From positions 162,119,839 through 162,183,838 of the forward strand of contig NC_080672.1 of NCBI RefSeq assembly GCF_030247195.1: DNA of 64,000 nucleotides, written 5' to 3'. Positions 1-11,004 of the stretch are shown in pieces. Source of the stretch: Topomyia yanbarensis. Lineage: Eukaryota; Arthropoda; Insecta; Diptera; Culicidae. How positions within the stretch are numbered: position 1 is the first letter of the stretch; each line of letters starts with the position of its first letter. Made by a program: the position numbers and the translations under genes. Below the pieces are notes generated by a model. The model made no database searches, was not told the DNA's origin, and was given only the letters and a program-made list of their open reading frames with translations.

Positions 1-164
1 TAATCCACCTGGACAGTGCGTAACGAATAAACGGTTTGCTTCAATGGAAACATGTGTGTCCCGTTTTAGCTTAGCTATGGGTGCCATACGTCAAAAAACG
101 TAGCAATTTTTGATACCTAACTACTTCTTCCTAAACGAGTATTATATTTTAATAATAGATCGCT

Positions 165-480
165 TGGCAAATTTTGGTCCCTTAAGGAGGGTACTGTACT
201 ATTTTATCACTTACGAGGCCTACAATCGATGAAATTTCTATAAATTGGCACCAACACGTTTGCTTCGTTCCTAAGAACCACTAGTAAAATAATAAATGGC
301 CCGAGAATGGTGGAATACTTCTGTTTGAGTGCAACGAAAACTCTAATCGGGTGCCCAAAATATCGCGCTACTATTTAAGTCAAAAGATAGTACAAATATA
401 TGGCAGACACTACTCTAACCAATGATTTCAAATGGGTTAAGAGCTAATTGTAATAGGGCGAAAAGAGGTTCATGACCCTA
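165..480 (+). mobile_element. GGGT-type MITE, diverged copy
   Basis: This non-coding element aligns with the copies at 35276-35582 and 42758-43076. Shared blocks include a cggcctac-like block, 'gagtgcaacgaaaactc', 'ggcagacac...tctaacca' and 'ttcaaatggg', followed by a terminal 'gaccct'. The 3' end at about 480 is clear. The 5' end is diverged and its boundary is approximate. Confidence 0.7.
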
Positions 481-1150
481 TACATATTTGAAAATTATGT
501 ATATATTTAAACAGTTGAATTGCTTCATGCAACGCTTAACTATACATTCATTTCAAAAACAAAAATATACATCAGAAATAAGCTTTGCACACGCATCAAA
601 CCCATATAACAAAACCTCATAGCAACTAATCATTACCTCCTCACAAGGCGTGTGAGGACATCACAAACTCCTCTTGAATCATCATGAGGTGTAGCCCACT
701 CTCCTCCACGGAGCAAATATCCCATGCGTAATAAAATATTTATCTACATCATTTCGTTGAGCAAGAGAGGAACTCTCTCATTTTTCGGGTCCTCACACAC
801 AACGGTAGAGATGCTCCCGTTGCATCATTCTTTTCTACCTCATCCTGAGGGAGGGATATTAGCCCTCATTGTGTGTTGAAGTGTTTATAACAAGTCTGGT
901 CATGATCGATTTTAATGAGCATTTGATTCTTGTTGTATTACCAATTATATGAATAGGTAAAATAAATGTTAGAAAACAGTAATTTAAGGTCAAGATCACA
1001 TCATTTTACAACCGCCAAATTCAGAGGTTTAGTATCTTCGATGAATTTTATAAGCGTGAAACAGCAAATTATCTGATAAAATAATTTTTGCGTCGTATCC
1101 TCCAAAAAGTATTTATGGAAAATTTACTCTTCAAATCAGGTTTATTCTAG
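481..1150. other. no gene; small inverted motif
   Basis: AT-rich spacer without a supportable gene. A short perfect inverted repeat (cctcaca...tgtgagg) lies at about 641-659, and a related 'cctcacacac' lies near 792. It may be part of a degraded MITE, but no element ends could be fixed. Confidence 0.5.
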
Positions 1151-1320
1151 GGGAACGGGCATAGCGTAGTTGGTAAATCGATTGCCTTGTACGCAGCTCA
1201 CCTGGATTCGATTCCCAACCCCGCACATAGGTATAAAGATTTTTCCAAAAGATATTTCTCTAACCCGAAAAGAGGAGAATGACCCTAAGGTTACAACCTT
1301 TATAATAAAAATTAAAAAAG
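1151..1320 (+). mobile_element. Feilai-like tRNA-derived SINE
   Basis: The head has an RNA polymerase III type A box (tagcgtagttgg, about 1162-1173) and B box (ggattcgattcc, 1204-1215) at tRNA spacing. A SINE body follows, with 'taacccgaaaagaggagaatgacc', and then an A-rich tail (ataaaaattaaaaaag). This matches my memory of the Aedes Feilai SINE, so the family name is recognition, not a search result. It is not a working tRNA, because the head runs straight into the SINE body and there is no acceptor-stem complement. Confidence 0.75.
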
Positions 1321-1460
1321 ATAATGCGAGACTTAATGTCTTCTGCAAAATCTTGGGGAGTGCTATTACAAACCACTTTGTTCAAGACATGAAGGCTCCA
1401 TGTGTTCAGGGTATCAATATATTTTAGGCTATTTGTATTTCCCATTAAAATAAATTATTA

Positions 1461-2835
1461 CCACAATACCAGTGTGCTCTCTGCTGCTACCCAAGCCAGC
1501 GCAAACAGTTGCTTTTTTCTTGTGTGCATTGTCTGAAGAACAAAGGCAACTACACAATTATTTTTTCTGCCGAATCTCAGCTTTTTTCGCATTTTTTGTC
1601 GAAATCTTAACAGCTGAGATCTCAGTAAACATTTTTTTTGCTGAGTTCTCAGCAGAAGTGACGTTTGATCACACGGTTGTTGGGAAATTACCGAGCCGAA
1701 TTCAGTGTGTATTATTACTATTATTCTTGTGTGGAGATCTATCAAGATGACTGAGTCTTATCAACAAAATGTGATTCTTCGGGCTAACCCGGTGGCCATT
1801 GACTTCCGGACTTTCCGCACAAGACCGAGTATTGGTGATGTGAAACATTTGCTGAAGGTGAAAAAGCAGCTTCGGTTTTCGGAAGTCAGCTTCATCCAAT
1901 TGGAGCACGTCAAGCACGCGGTGCTGATAACGTTCAACAAATTCGCCCAGGTGAAAAGATTCATTTCGTAAAACAACTTGAAACACATGTTGGATTGTGC
2001 TAAAATCAAGATCCCTGTGAATATGGATAACGGAAAAGTGGAAGTCAAATAACATTATTGCAAAGTGGCCATTAAAAGATTCATGTCGTATTTCGGAGAA
2101 ATGGAATCCATTACAGAAGACACGTGGAGGAACTACTTCCCCGGTATTTCAAATGGTGTTTTTGTGGTGAGAATGCTACCCGCATTCTCCCATTCCCTCC
2201 TACCTTACCCTGTAGTACAAAACAGAAGGGGGTGATACCATTATACAACGAACTCTATGTACATATCAAGGACAAACTAACACGTGCCAGTTCTGTCAAC
2301 AAACGGCACATTACGGACTACCCTGTCCAGAAACCACTAAGAAAAGCTCATCCACAGAAAGAAATGCCAACACTCAGTCTCCAATATCATTCCCTGAGCC
2401 ACAAACGGTTGCCAAATTTGTGGCTGCTGTTCAAGCAATAATGAAAAGCCGCGTCAAGTACCACAAACTGAACAACTAATACGATCAATGCGGGAGCTAC
2501 TAGTAATGACGGAGGGTTCACGCTCGTGACCTCAAAGAAAAATATGTTAGGAACAACACCTGATCGCGAACATCAAGACAGTAACCCTGATGATGACCCG
2601 GATATGTGCGACGACGACAGAGATATGAATGACCCCTATGATACAGTTGACGATGATGCAAATATTTCCCCGACGGATCTCCGCACGCAATGGGAAGTTG
2701 CGCGTACGGAATCGGATGGACTCTTAGTATTAATTGTTTATTATTTTTATTTTTTACGTCACGTAAATATTTAAAAGATCCACGGCTCCGTGAAGCTAAC
2801 GCCTTGAGCCGTGCCAAATAAACGAATTGAAAAGA
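1461..2835 (+). mobile_element. ORF1-only retroposon, copy 1 (degraded)
   Basis: The 5' leader shares blocks with the copy at 14493: 'cacaatac..cagtgt', 'caagccagcgcaaa', 'gtgcatt.tctg.agaa' and 'gatctatcaa' just before the ATG. The gag-like ORF1 follows, then a 3' tail (taaatatttaaaagatccac ... ttgagccgtgccaaataaacga). The same tail follows ORF1 in the 14.5-19.1 kb copy. There is no endonuclease or reverse transcriptase between ORF1 and the tail. The leader carries an extra block of about 165 bases (1551-1715) that copy 2 lacks, so a smaller insertion sits there. No clear target duplication was found. Confidence 0.7.
1747..2774 (+). pseudogene. LINE gag-like ORF1, broken
   Basis: This is a relic of a nucleic-acid-binding ORF1 protein of a mosquito non-LTR retrotransposon. 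In the intact family it would coat the element RNA. The N-terminal part from the ATG at 1747 is open for about 74 codons and has a V-A-I-D-F ... R-P-S-I-G-D-V-K pattern. The same pattern is seen in the minus-strand copy at 43077-43348. A stop at about 1969 and further stops and shifts break the frame. At about 2285-2330 a CCHC zinc knuckle is readable (C-x2-C-x4-H-x4-C, CQFCQQTAHYGLPC). An acidic C-terminal stretch, rich in D, lies at 2575-2670. No product is expected. The gag identity is firm from the knuckle plus the match between copies; the clade is uncertain. Confidence 0.75.
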
Positions 2836-3857
2836 GAAAAAAATATTATGATAAATCTCATCTACTGTTTATAAAAAATAAAATTTACATTTTATTCAAA
2901 GCTTGGGTTTGTAAAGGTCACAATAGAAAGTTATTTTAGAAAATATAGATTTAAAATTTTTTCGTAAATATCATTTTATAGCTCGATATACTACACGTAG
3001 TATTCATACCTTGAAAAAAGTTGTTTTAAATGACAGTCTGAACAAATTCGCTAAAGACACGAACTCTTTTACTATTTTTTGAAAAATTAATTCTCCATAA
3101 TTTTAAAACTTTAAAGATGACTGTTTTGGAAATATGCCATTTGGACAGTAAATTCGATTTTCACCAAGCCGAATTTCTAGCTAAGCCCAGAACTGCAAGT
3201 AAGTAATAACAAAGTCGTTCTACACTCGTCCACAAGAAACTTCTTCGAATACTGCCTATCTATTATAATACATTGAAGACCCGATTTGATCAGCTTCCGA
3301 TTTTTTCAGCCTCATATGAAAATATGTTTGATGGGCTCTAGCAGACGAACAAGGCTGAATTCGAATAAATCCTTATCTTAAAAATGCAATTATGCAAAAA
3401 TAAAATAATAATTTTTAAATTTGCACTAGAAGACCCCTTTAAGAGAAATTTATATTGAATAATCAGAAATAGCTTTCAGACTACATCAAGGAAAGGAAAG
3501 AATATTTTAACAGCTTCAGTTTATTATAATAAAAGGAAATAATATGTTCCGATTTAGTCAATGTCCCCATTTTGTCAGCCTAAAATACACCATAGGGCTG
3601 ATAAAAACGGGTCTTTACTGTATTTGTTATTCACATCACATTTTTGAGGACTTTTTTCAATTGCATCGAACTACATAAAATTTTTGGCTGTTTCTAAGAG
3701 GTTATTTTATCGACTTCTTCCAGAATTGGGCGAACCTATTCCCATTCGTGCGATAGTTTTAGGTTAAAGGGTATCCTGAATTATTTGTAGAATTTATATG
3801 TTGCGGATTGAGAAAATACATGAATATTCAGCTTATTAGAAAACTTTCCCTAATAAG

Positions 3858-4743
3858 CCCAAGTAACCATAAGCATTAAGCCATTGCACTATATTGGCTA
3901 TACATTTGCACTAATGTTGCATTGAAACTCCATTACAGCATTAACAACGCAATAAAGCTCTTTATTAGCATCAATAATGCATAACTGCACAGCCGACATA
4001 TAGCATTATAGCTTGCTCTATATGCGTATATAAAGCTGATATAACGCGTACATGCTTCAAGGATCTTTAAAGCATGTAAGCTTTACAAGTGCATTTAATG
4101 CCATTATAGAGCATATAAAAAGCTGATATAATGCTATTGTAATGCTGTGGGTTTATTTGTTATGCAACTCTTCTTGAAGATTATATTCGGCATATTTCAT
4201 TTCAATCGAACATATGCAATATAGTCCAGGAAGCAAACGCAGCGCACTTACCGTGAAGGACGAGGAAAGGTACCTCAGTTCGAGACTTACTAAAGGTAAT
4301 TTTCGTAAACTTTCATATCATGTGAGAACGAAAACCCATTAGGGAAATTCATTACAATGCATTAGAACAGAGTCAATTACGGTTTTAAACAGAATATTTT
4401 ATTTTAAAATTTTTCCTTTTTGCTCATCATACCGAAAGGAATAATAAGAAATGGTTTTAAAACCATGGCGGACAATGAAAACCAACTGAAGCTTTTAATA
4501 GCATTAGTAGTGCCAATATAAGGCTTTCAAATTTGACATTTGTTCGCTTTTGCTATATAATAGCATTAGTACTGCAGAAACGAGCTGTCAATCTCCGCAC
4601 AGTAATAGCACTATATTTCGCCTTTTCTGGCATAATATCAGCATTAAATAAGTATTTAGGGCTTCACGGCTTTTCAGGACAGCTTTATATGTGGATCTAA
4701 AGCAGATATTAGGCTACGTTATAATGCTTATTGGTTACTTGGG
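3858..4743. mobile_element. TIR element (cccaagtaac ends)
   Basis: The ends are 20-bp imperfect inverted repeats: cccaagtaaccataagcatt at the left, and the complement of aatgcttattggttacttggg at the right. The inside is rich in repeated 'gcatta' words and has no coding capacity. Flanking AG dinucleotides (3856-3857 and 4744-4745) may be a 2-bp duplication, but that is weak. Superfamily unknown. Confidence 0.65.
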
Positions 4744-4929
4744 AGGTTGTAAAAATTTCAAAGCATTTGGATTTTTTTAGATTTTTATAAACGGAGTAGT
4801 GACCGTCGCTCCACAACGCAGTTTATTTTTCATTTTCTACGGTGAGCACGATCTCTCGAATTGTTGTACTGAAAATTATGGAATTGAAGTTTTTAGAAAT
4901 CTTTACAGATATAACCCGCCGAAAAACGT

Positions 4930-5030
4930 GCAAATGGCTCTGAATGCAACCCGCTGGTACCTAAAACGATTTCGCTAGATTTTCAGAGCAGCGTGCATCC
5001 AGTGCACTAACGCAAGGGACGGAAGGTTAT
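4930..5030 (+). repeat. short repeat shared with 27505-27600
   Basis: The block 'acgatttcgctagattttca' plus 'gagcagcgtgca..c.gtgcacta' recurs in inverse orientation at 27505-27600. This is a non-coding dispersed repeat of unknown class. Confidence 0.6.
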
Positions 5031-6021
5031 CGAAAATCACGAAAAGTTTCGTGAAAGAGAAAATTGCAATAATGATGATGATTTTCCTTAACCGGGTTCG
5101 AAAGTTTTTTTATTTGTTCTTTGGCATTAGGATTAGCGATAATAATTCAAATCAAAGATACTACTTGGATGTCACTTTTAGAAAAAGTCGATATCTAAGT
5201 AAACTTTGAACTATGCACGCATGCACTTCAGAGGTAGCGTGATATCAAGAGCTGCAATTCCAAATCTTAGTTCTCAGCCGCGTTGGAAATTTGAGTAAAC
5301 GCTATTGAGAGTATGAAGTTCAAATTGATCAAAAAAAATTGTTTTCGATACTTTTGACTCAGCATAACATATAACCCCTTTAGGAAAATTCAGTTTTCCC
5401 TACACAATGCAATGATTGAAGAAATTAGGTATGTTATTACCCGAACATTAGCAATAATTCGTTTGTCCGTCTATTTTATGGGTCATTTTCCCGCTTTGCA
5501 TTGATTTGGTTAAGCCTTTGAGATTTCTAGCACTGATGTTGCCCTATGCTGATTTGAGCGATTCTCTGTGTCCTGCCACTATCCCATGTCATATGTGTTA
5601 TCAAAAACATCGCGAAGCATAAAGTTCTAAATGTTCTCAATCGATAAAATAACCGAAAAGAGTGATAAGAGTTATATGAAATATCTCATCTCACTGTTAG
5701 GTGAATTAAACGCGTTTTTTTTTTCAAAAAATCGAAAAAATTTACTTTATCTAAAAGTACAACTCCTTGAGAATATTTCCCCAATTTTTCATAGATATCC
5801 GAGCAATAGATCAAAAGTTACAGCGAGCGCGCCTCGTCCATCAAGAGCAGTGGTAACTTTTAAATTTTAAACTAGTTGATCTCGAAATGTCGTTTTTCCA
5901 AAAATGGATTTTTCATGATCACGATTACCGAAAAACTACCAAACTGATTCCCTGCATTCTTTTTTTTTGAATAGTTCGAAATTAATTTTTCTCGTACCTC
6001 AACGATTCCTTTTTTATGCAT

Positions 6022-6524
6022 CAATTCTCGAGTACTTTTTCAAATGGACGAAAGTAACAATGAGAGATTCTCTTTGAGGCCTTTCTCTTCTGATCATTAC
6101 TCGACCATTTCTCGACAAACATATGATTACGGCCTAAAAGCCAACTGTCAAAATCCACTTTGAATGGAAATTCCGGACAAACCGTTACACGCCAATCACG
6201 GATGTTGGTAGTAAATGAAAGAGAAAGGTTTTCTCTTTCATAAACTGTTGTGAACTGTGTTTGACTAGTAACGGTTTGTCTGGAATTTCCATTCAAAGTG
6301 GATTTTGACAGTTGGCTTTTAGGCCGTAATCATATGTTTGTCGAGATTTCAACATTTACTACTCTACTCTTTGCATAATATTGTAGTAAAAACCGTCGGC
6401 TTTCTATATGTACTGGAAAATTAGTACAAAGTGTTGTAATGACGTCGTAATAAACGAAAGAGGAAGTAAACAAAGAGAGGCTCTCAATGTTACTTACGTC
6501 CATTTGAAAAAGTACTCGAGAATT
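6022..6524. mobile_element. nested fold-back element
   Basis: Outer arms 6022-6065 and 6481-6524 are inverted copies (ttctcgagtactttttcaaa at the left end). A second, longer pair lies inside: 6112-6188 against 6269-6345, about 75 bp with one or two mismatches. The whole unit could fold into a cruciform. Any open frame across it (for example 6021-6296) is a by-product of the palindrome. No transposase. Confidence 0.8.
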
Positions 6525-7161
6525 ATTGTTTTATCGATAAGATTTTTTTAATAAAATTTTTAGAGCTCCAAACATCGAGAAACGTATGCAGCAATTTTTT
6601 ATTTGTTCAACTTATCGTTAAGGTACGAGGAATACTCCTATATTAATGACTTTTATTTGAGTTTTGGGATTTTAGTTGATCTGTTGAACTGAAAATGTAC
6701 TATCAAAATACTATAACTTTGATGTAATTAAATCATTGCTTCATACCTTTACATAAATTCAAACTTTGTTCAAATTTTTACAGTAAAATGGTATGTAACT
6801 CCTTAATTAATTTATATTCGATATTCACATACTACTCATTTTTTTTTAAAAAAGAGCAGATCTTTACGTTTTTAACTGTAAATTTGTAACGTCGATCGGT
6901 CGTCTTTACGAGATATTGACAAATAACTACAGAGTATCCAAAACATCCGCATCTCAGTAAACCCGACTTTTTAACCGTCTTCACCTTGTTTGCTTTTACA
7001 CGTATTTCACTTGATTTATCAGTTCTTTTACATGTTTGTATTGTTTATTGTATTTGTAAAATACCAAGGTTTAAACACGTATTTTGCCGAGCACATATAA
7101 AAGTGATGTTTGGTGGGCTTATCAAGAGGACAACGATTTAAAACAGAAATATGAAAGAGTG
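6525..7161. other. no feature seen
   Basis: AT-rich spacer between the fold-back and the DD37E transposon. No ORF, TIR or tandem repeat could be supported here. Confidence 0.5.
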
Positions 7162-7163
7162 TA

Positions 7164-8443
7164 AAGGGCGAACACGAAATTATTGCGACACCGAAAATGT
7201 CATGCCAATTTTCTTATAATGTTTAAAATCAAACCAAAATTTTAGGGTAGCTTTACACATATATTTACTTCAAAACTCAAAAGAAAAGTTAATCGATGGA
7301 GTCTTGAGTGTAAAATTGAACGCATTTTCGCTTGATGCCCTCCATCAAAGTCTTTGCAGTGTCATCCGGTACCAGTGTCTCATTTTTTTCCATTTTCTTA
7401 ACATGTCCTTCTCGTCTTTGACTGTCTTCTTGCTCTTCCGAAGTTCCCGCTTCATCATTGCCCAGTACAGCTCCACCGGGCGCAGCTCCGGACAGTTTGG
7501 CGGATTCATGTCCTTTGGACCAAATGGACAGAATTGGCCTCATACCACTCCAGAACACTTTTAGAATAGTGGCATGATGCCAAATCTGGCCAAAATAGCG
7601 GAGCTGCTGCAAGAACGGCAAAAGACGCTTCTTGAGGCACTCAGATTTGTAAATCTCGCCATTTACTGTGCCTTTTGTCACGAAAGGCTCACTCCTCAGT
7701 CCGCAAGAGCAGATGGCCTGCCAAATGAGATATTTGGAGGCGAATTTCGACATTTTCTTCTTCTTAAATTTGTCGTACACATAGAACTTGCTCTTGCTGG
7801 TGAAAAACTCCAACCTCGGAATTTGCTTAAAATCGGCTTTTATATACGTTTCGTCGTCCATCACACAGCAGCCATATTTTGTCAGCATCTTCTCGTAGAG
7901 CTTCCGTGCCCGAGTTTTAGCCGTCGATTGTTGCCGTTCATCGCGGTTTGGGAAGTTCTGTACCTTGTATGTATGTAGTCCAGTTTTCTTCTTTGCATTC
8001 TGGACGTAGCTCTGCGACATGCCGATCTTTTTAGCCAAATCACGGCTTAAGACGTTGGGATTTGCTTTAATCATCCGCTTCACCTTTCCCTCCGTCTTTT
8101 TGTTCTCCGGTCCCGGTTTTCTTCCAGCTCCTTTCCCGTGGTCCAACATCAACCGCTCCTGGAACCGCTTCAACACTCTGGAGACGGTTGAATGGTGAAT
8201 GTTCAACATTTTTCCCAACTGCCGGTGCGACAGGTCAGGAAATTCCAGGTGTTTGGAAAGAATTTGTTCTCTCGACTCGCGTTGGTTCACCTCCATTTTC
8301 GTTGAATCGAAAAACACGACTTCGAGTTTGACAGCATGTAAACAATACACATCAATGAGAAAGTGTGCATTGGTTGATTTTTACCCCATGGTAAAAAAGT
8401 TATGCCCTGTTGAATGTGTTGCAATAATTTCGTGTTCGCCCTT
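7164..8443 (-). mobile_element. ITmD37E (DD37E) Tc1/mariner-type transposon
   Basis: A 1,280-bp element with 23-bp perfect terminal inverted repeats, beginning aagggcgaacacgaaattat and ending in its complement. TA target duplications sit at 7162-7163 and 8444-8445. Size, TA target and a single transposase frame inside are what the IS630-Tc1-mariner superfamily shows. When the frame breaks are allowed for, the spacing of the last two catalytic residues is 37. This is the hallmark of the DD37E family described from mosquitoes. Confidence 0.92.
7289..8296 (-). pseudogene. DD37E transposase, frameshifted
   Basis: A cut-and-paste transposase of the IS630-Tc1-mariner superfamily, which binds the element's TIRs and inserts at TA. 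The natural start is probably the methionine at 8296 (MEVNQRESREQ); the frame is open 18 codons further upstream without need. In order there are a first helix-turn-helix (about residues 9-48), a GRKPG linker like the GRPR motif, a second helix-turn-helix (about 67-102), and the first catalytic aspartate in VMDDETY (near 7855). Near 7600 the frame slips and the second catalytic D moves to another frame. A further shift near 7520 puts the glutamate motif (PVELYW) in a third frame. The distance from that D to that E is 37 residues when counted across frames. The C-terminal codons to 7289 are also displaced. The copy is therefore inactive but young, since the TIRs are perfect. Confidence 0.88.
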
Positions 8444-8445
8444 TA

Positions 8446-8957
8446 AACTTATCATTTTAAGAAAAATTTCTGGTGACAATCAAAATATCGTGTGCTCTCG
8501 TCATTATAACAGTTTAAACAAGGTGCTCAAGATTAAGCATTATACATATTCAAATTTAGTTAAAAATGAGAATCACTAGTGAAGAGTTCTTCTATAAGAT
8601 TTCTTCACCTTCACTTTTTTCAACACATTGACGGAACGCAAGTGTATTAGGAGTTGCCGACATTCATGTTTCTATAACTTTTTTCTGAAATTTTGAATTC
8701 GGTGGGGGGTTTAACCCGTTCTCCCCTCTAACCACGTGCTGATAAAATATTTTGACTGAATCGAATGAATGTTCCAGTCGATTTATATTCGATCTCTGCG
8801 TTGTTCTAGCAGCACGGAGGCGTAATGTATGATGATTGTTCCACAATATGTGCATTGACATTATATTCAGTTGCATTTCTCACAATTGGCACGGATCGTT
8901 CGGACTAGGGTAAAACGGCGGCGGCGCAGGTTAATTAGTATGGGAATTTATAGGACT
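8446..8957. other. no gene recognised
   Basis: No element ends are visible. A G-run ('ggtggggggttt', about 8700) and a 'ggcggcggcg' stretch (about 8919) are the only notable words. Confidence 0.45.
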
Positions 8958-8997
8958 TTAATTTGTTAAATCTGCAGTACAACTTTTTGGGCTTACT

Positions 8998-9330
8998 TCA
9001 GCAGCCCGTTGTTGGTTTACCGTGGATAATTTCTTTTGCCTTAATTGTTTCATGCTTCTTGCAATGAATGCTGAACAATTCCGACAACATACAAACAGGT
9101 AGCTGCCGTATACGGTCTTTCTGATTGCACACGTCCTCGGGGCACATTTCTCGGATCCCTTGAGGTTGCCTAAAATATGAACACATCGAACAAACAGATA
9201 ACAGATTAATCACGCCACACGTCGCCATCAGGCACTGCAACTCGGTTACTCGACAGCGGACTTGACATTTTGCACAAGTATCTAGATTAGTGTCGACTTT
9301 TGCGAAGGATAAAAGAACTAAAAAGGTTCG
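8998..9330 (-). CDS. possible small secreted cysteine-rich protein
   Basis: I do not recognise this protein. Read on the minus strand, the frame is open from a stop at 9343-9345 to a TGA at 8998. It begins with a signal-like run (RTFLVLLSFA, 9330-9301). A cysteine-rich part follows (C-A-K-C-Q-V-R-C ... L-Q-C-L-M-A-T-C-G), then a second half with further cysteines. There is no in-frame ATG before the hydrophobic run, so either an upstream exon supplies it or the start is lost. A T-rich stretch ending TTTTAG at 9170 suggests an intron with donor GTGATT at 9213. A 44-nt removal looks too short. A 55-nt intron ending CAAG at 9159 would instead switch to a frame with more paired cysteines (including V-C-C-R-N-C) that ends at 8958. 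An ATTAAA lies just after that stop. The gene may be real, a pseudogene, or chance. Exon structure is unresolved. Confidence 0.3.
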   Translation of the reverse strand, partial: RTFLVLLSFAKVDTNLDTCAKCQVRCRVTELQCLMATCGVINLLSVCSMCSYFRQPQGIREMCPEDVCNQKDRIRQLPVCMLSELFSIHCKKHETIKAKEIIHGKPTTGC

Positions 9331-9345
9331 AAGAACTTTGTTTTA

Positions 9346-9996
9346 CTCTAATTTTAGAACCTTGATTCAATTCACTTGAAATTCCGCTCAGTCGAAGCCT
9401 TGTTATTCGTTTTATGCGTTTCATTCCTTCTGTAAAGATGCATTTTTCTGCGTGCTAAGTTATGCGACACGTGACTATAAATAACGACTTGCATCAAGAA
9501 TGATGTTGCTTCTGATGGTCCTCTTTCTCTTGCAATGCTCTAAGTCGAATTTAGCTGATTAACGCTGAGTTAAATTAAATTCTGCAGCCGACTCGTTTGC
9601 GGTGATGTAGGAAAGGATCAACAAGAAAATGCAAACTCAACTGTACAATTGGTTTTGGTTCAAATAGAGACTGGTAGAGAAATTACCAAGCGGCCGGTTA
9701 ATTATGTATCAAAAATATATATTTACTCGGATTAGATTCTGATATTACTATTGTTACTACTCAAAGTTTGTAGTTTACAAATTGTTTGGCGGTTTATAAG
9801 CTAGATAATTTAGAAATGGAACATCTTCAAACATATGTATTTTTAAACCTTCCTTTGAATCGAAACACTTTTCAAAGATAAACAAAGGTAATAACATTGT
9901 ATTTAATGAAAATATCTGATATAAGTAATTTTTCGTTATATGTAAGAAATTCAATTTTCTACTGATACCGCTCATTGTCTGGCGCATACCTTCTTC
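9346..9996. other. no gene; spacer upstream of the cysteine-rich frame
   Basis: No repeats or TIRs were seen. A TATAAATA word at 9476-9483 reads on the plus strand, so it does not point toward the minus-strand frame. A short frame at 9775-9987 has no recognisable content. Confidence 0.4.
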
Positions 9997-10878
9997 AGGG
10001 GAGCGTCTGGTGTAAAGTACCCAAAACGAAAGTTATTTTGTTTTACGATTTTGAAGGCAAGGCAACAATGGATCTTTTGTGTAATGTTACGATCGCTTTA
10101 TACATTCATTGAGCACGAAAAAAAATATATTTTCAGTCACACAGAGCCACACATACGAGTGTTCCAAGAGTAGACGTTCAACCATTTCCAAATCGAGCAG
10201 CGCCGCGGCGATAATTCTCAATAAATTTGTCAGATATGGGAAATTCAATAAGTTTTGTAAAGCTTAAACTTGTAGTTAGTCGATGAACCACAAAAAATAG
10301 AAAAAAAGTTCGAGTTTCTGAAAATGGCTTCATGGAAACCGAAAAATCTCATGTTTTACTTTAAAATTCACTCATTTTTCTTCAAAATAATAGGGAGAAA
10401 ACATTTTTTATTCATTTTTCTGTGGTTCATCGACAAGCTACACATATTGGGTATCCTCATAAAAAAATCAAGACAATTCGTTGATTAGTTTTTGAGTTAT
10501 CGTGTTCGCCAATTTAAAAAACGCGGTTTCGAGAAAAACATTATTAAAGGGTGTCCCACATCAAATTGCATCACGGAAAAACGCTGTAGAAAATGACTCA
10601 TTGGGTATTTTCTCTTGAAAATTTGGATAGAAGTAGTTTAGAGTCTATTGTTTACATTGATTTTTTATCGCAGTCAGTTTTTCGAAAATTGTTGCCGATA
10701 GATTCAAATCTGCGCGTGTTATAGCACATACGCGCGTAGAATGCAGGGCTGTTTAAAACAAAAGAAGTTCAGCGTGGCCACTGGGATTGCGGGAGACCTT
10801 TCTAGAGGTTTAATACTAACAATTAAGCGAATAAAAACAAAGTCGATTACTTTTGCCCGCTACACCAGACGCCCCCCT
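9997..10878. mobile_element. TIR element (gcgtctggtgta ends)
   Basis: The terminal inverted repeats share aggggagcgtctggtgta at the left and the complement tacaccagacgcccccct at the right, one mismatch in 18. The inside is non-coding. It holds an imperfect 22-bp stem (10271-10292 with 10421-10442) and a 'gggtgtcccacatcaaattg' stretch at about 10549. No convincing target duplication was found, so the superfamily is open. Confidence 0.7.
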
Positions 10879-11004
10879 AAGTCACCGTCTTAGCTAGCTT
10901 TCTGGCCAAATTATACATTTTATTTACTATGTTATATTTCTCCATAGTGGAGAAAAGTGTAGGTCAAAGCTATTTGCTCCACTAAGGAAAAAATGTTTAA
11001 GCTA

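Larger units (their letters stand above)
2848..5900 (+). repeat. long dispersed repeat, segment A
   Basis: This stretch aligns in the same orientation with 35766-37860. It opens 'atctactgtttataaa...aatttacattttattcaaag'. Later shared blocks include 'tagctcgatatact', 'ctcatatgaaaatatg.ttgatggg', 'ttcagaggtagcgtgatatc' and 'agcctttgagatt'. Segment A carries extra sequence at about 3600-5190, including the MITE at 3858-4743. Segment B instead carries a solo LTR. No ORF is conserved, so this is a shared non-coding transposon body or an old duplication. Confidence 0.75.

Noticed and set aside
1151..1225. Possible functional tRNA gene
   Set aside because: A and B boxes are present, but there is no acceptor-stem pairing and a SINE body follows directly.
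6021..6296. 91-codon minus-strand frame
   Set aside because: It lies across the arms of a palindrome and has no recognisable domain.
7304..7978. Plus-strand frames of 86 and 134 codons
   Set aside because: They are antisense to the DD37E transposase and lack their own motifs.
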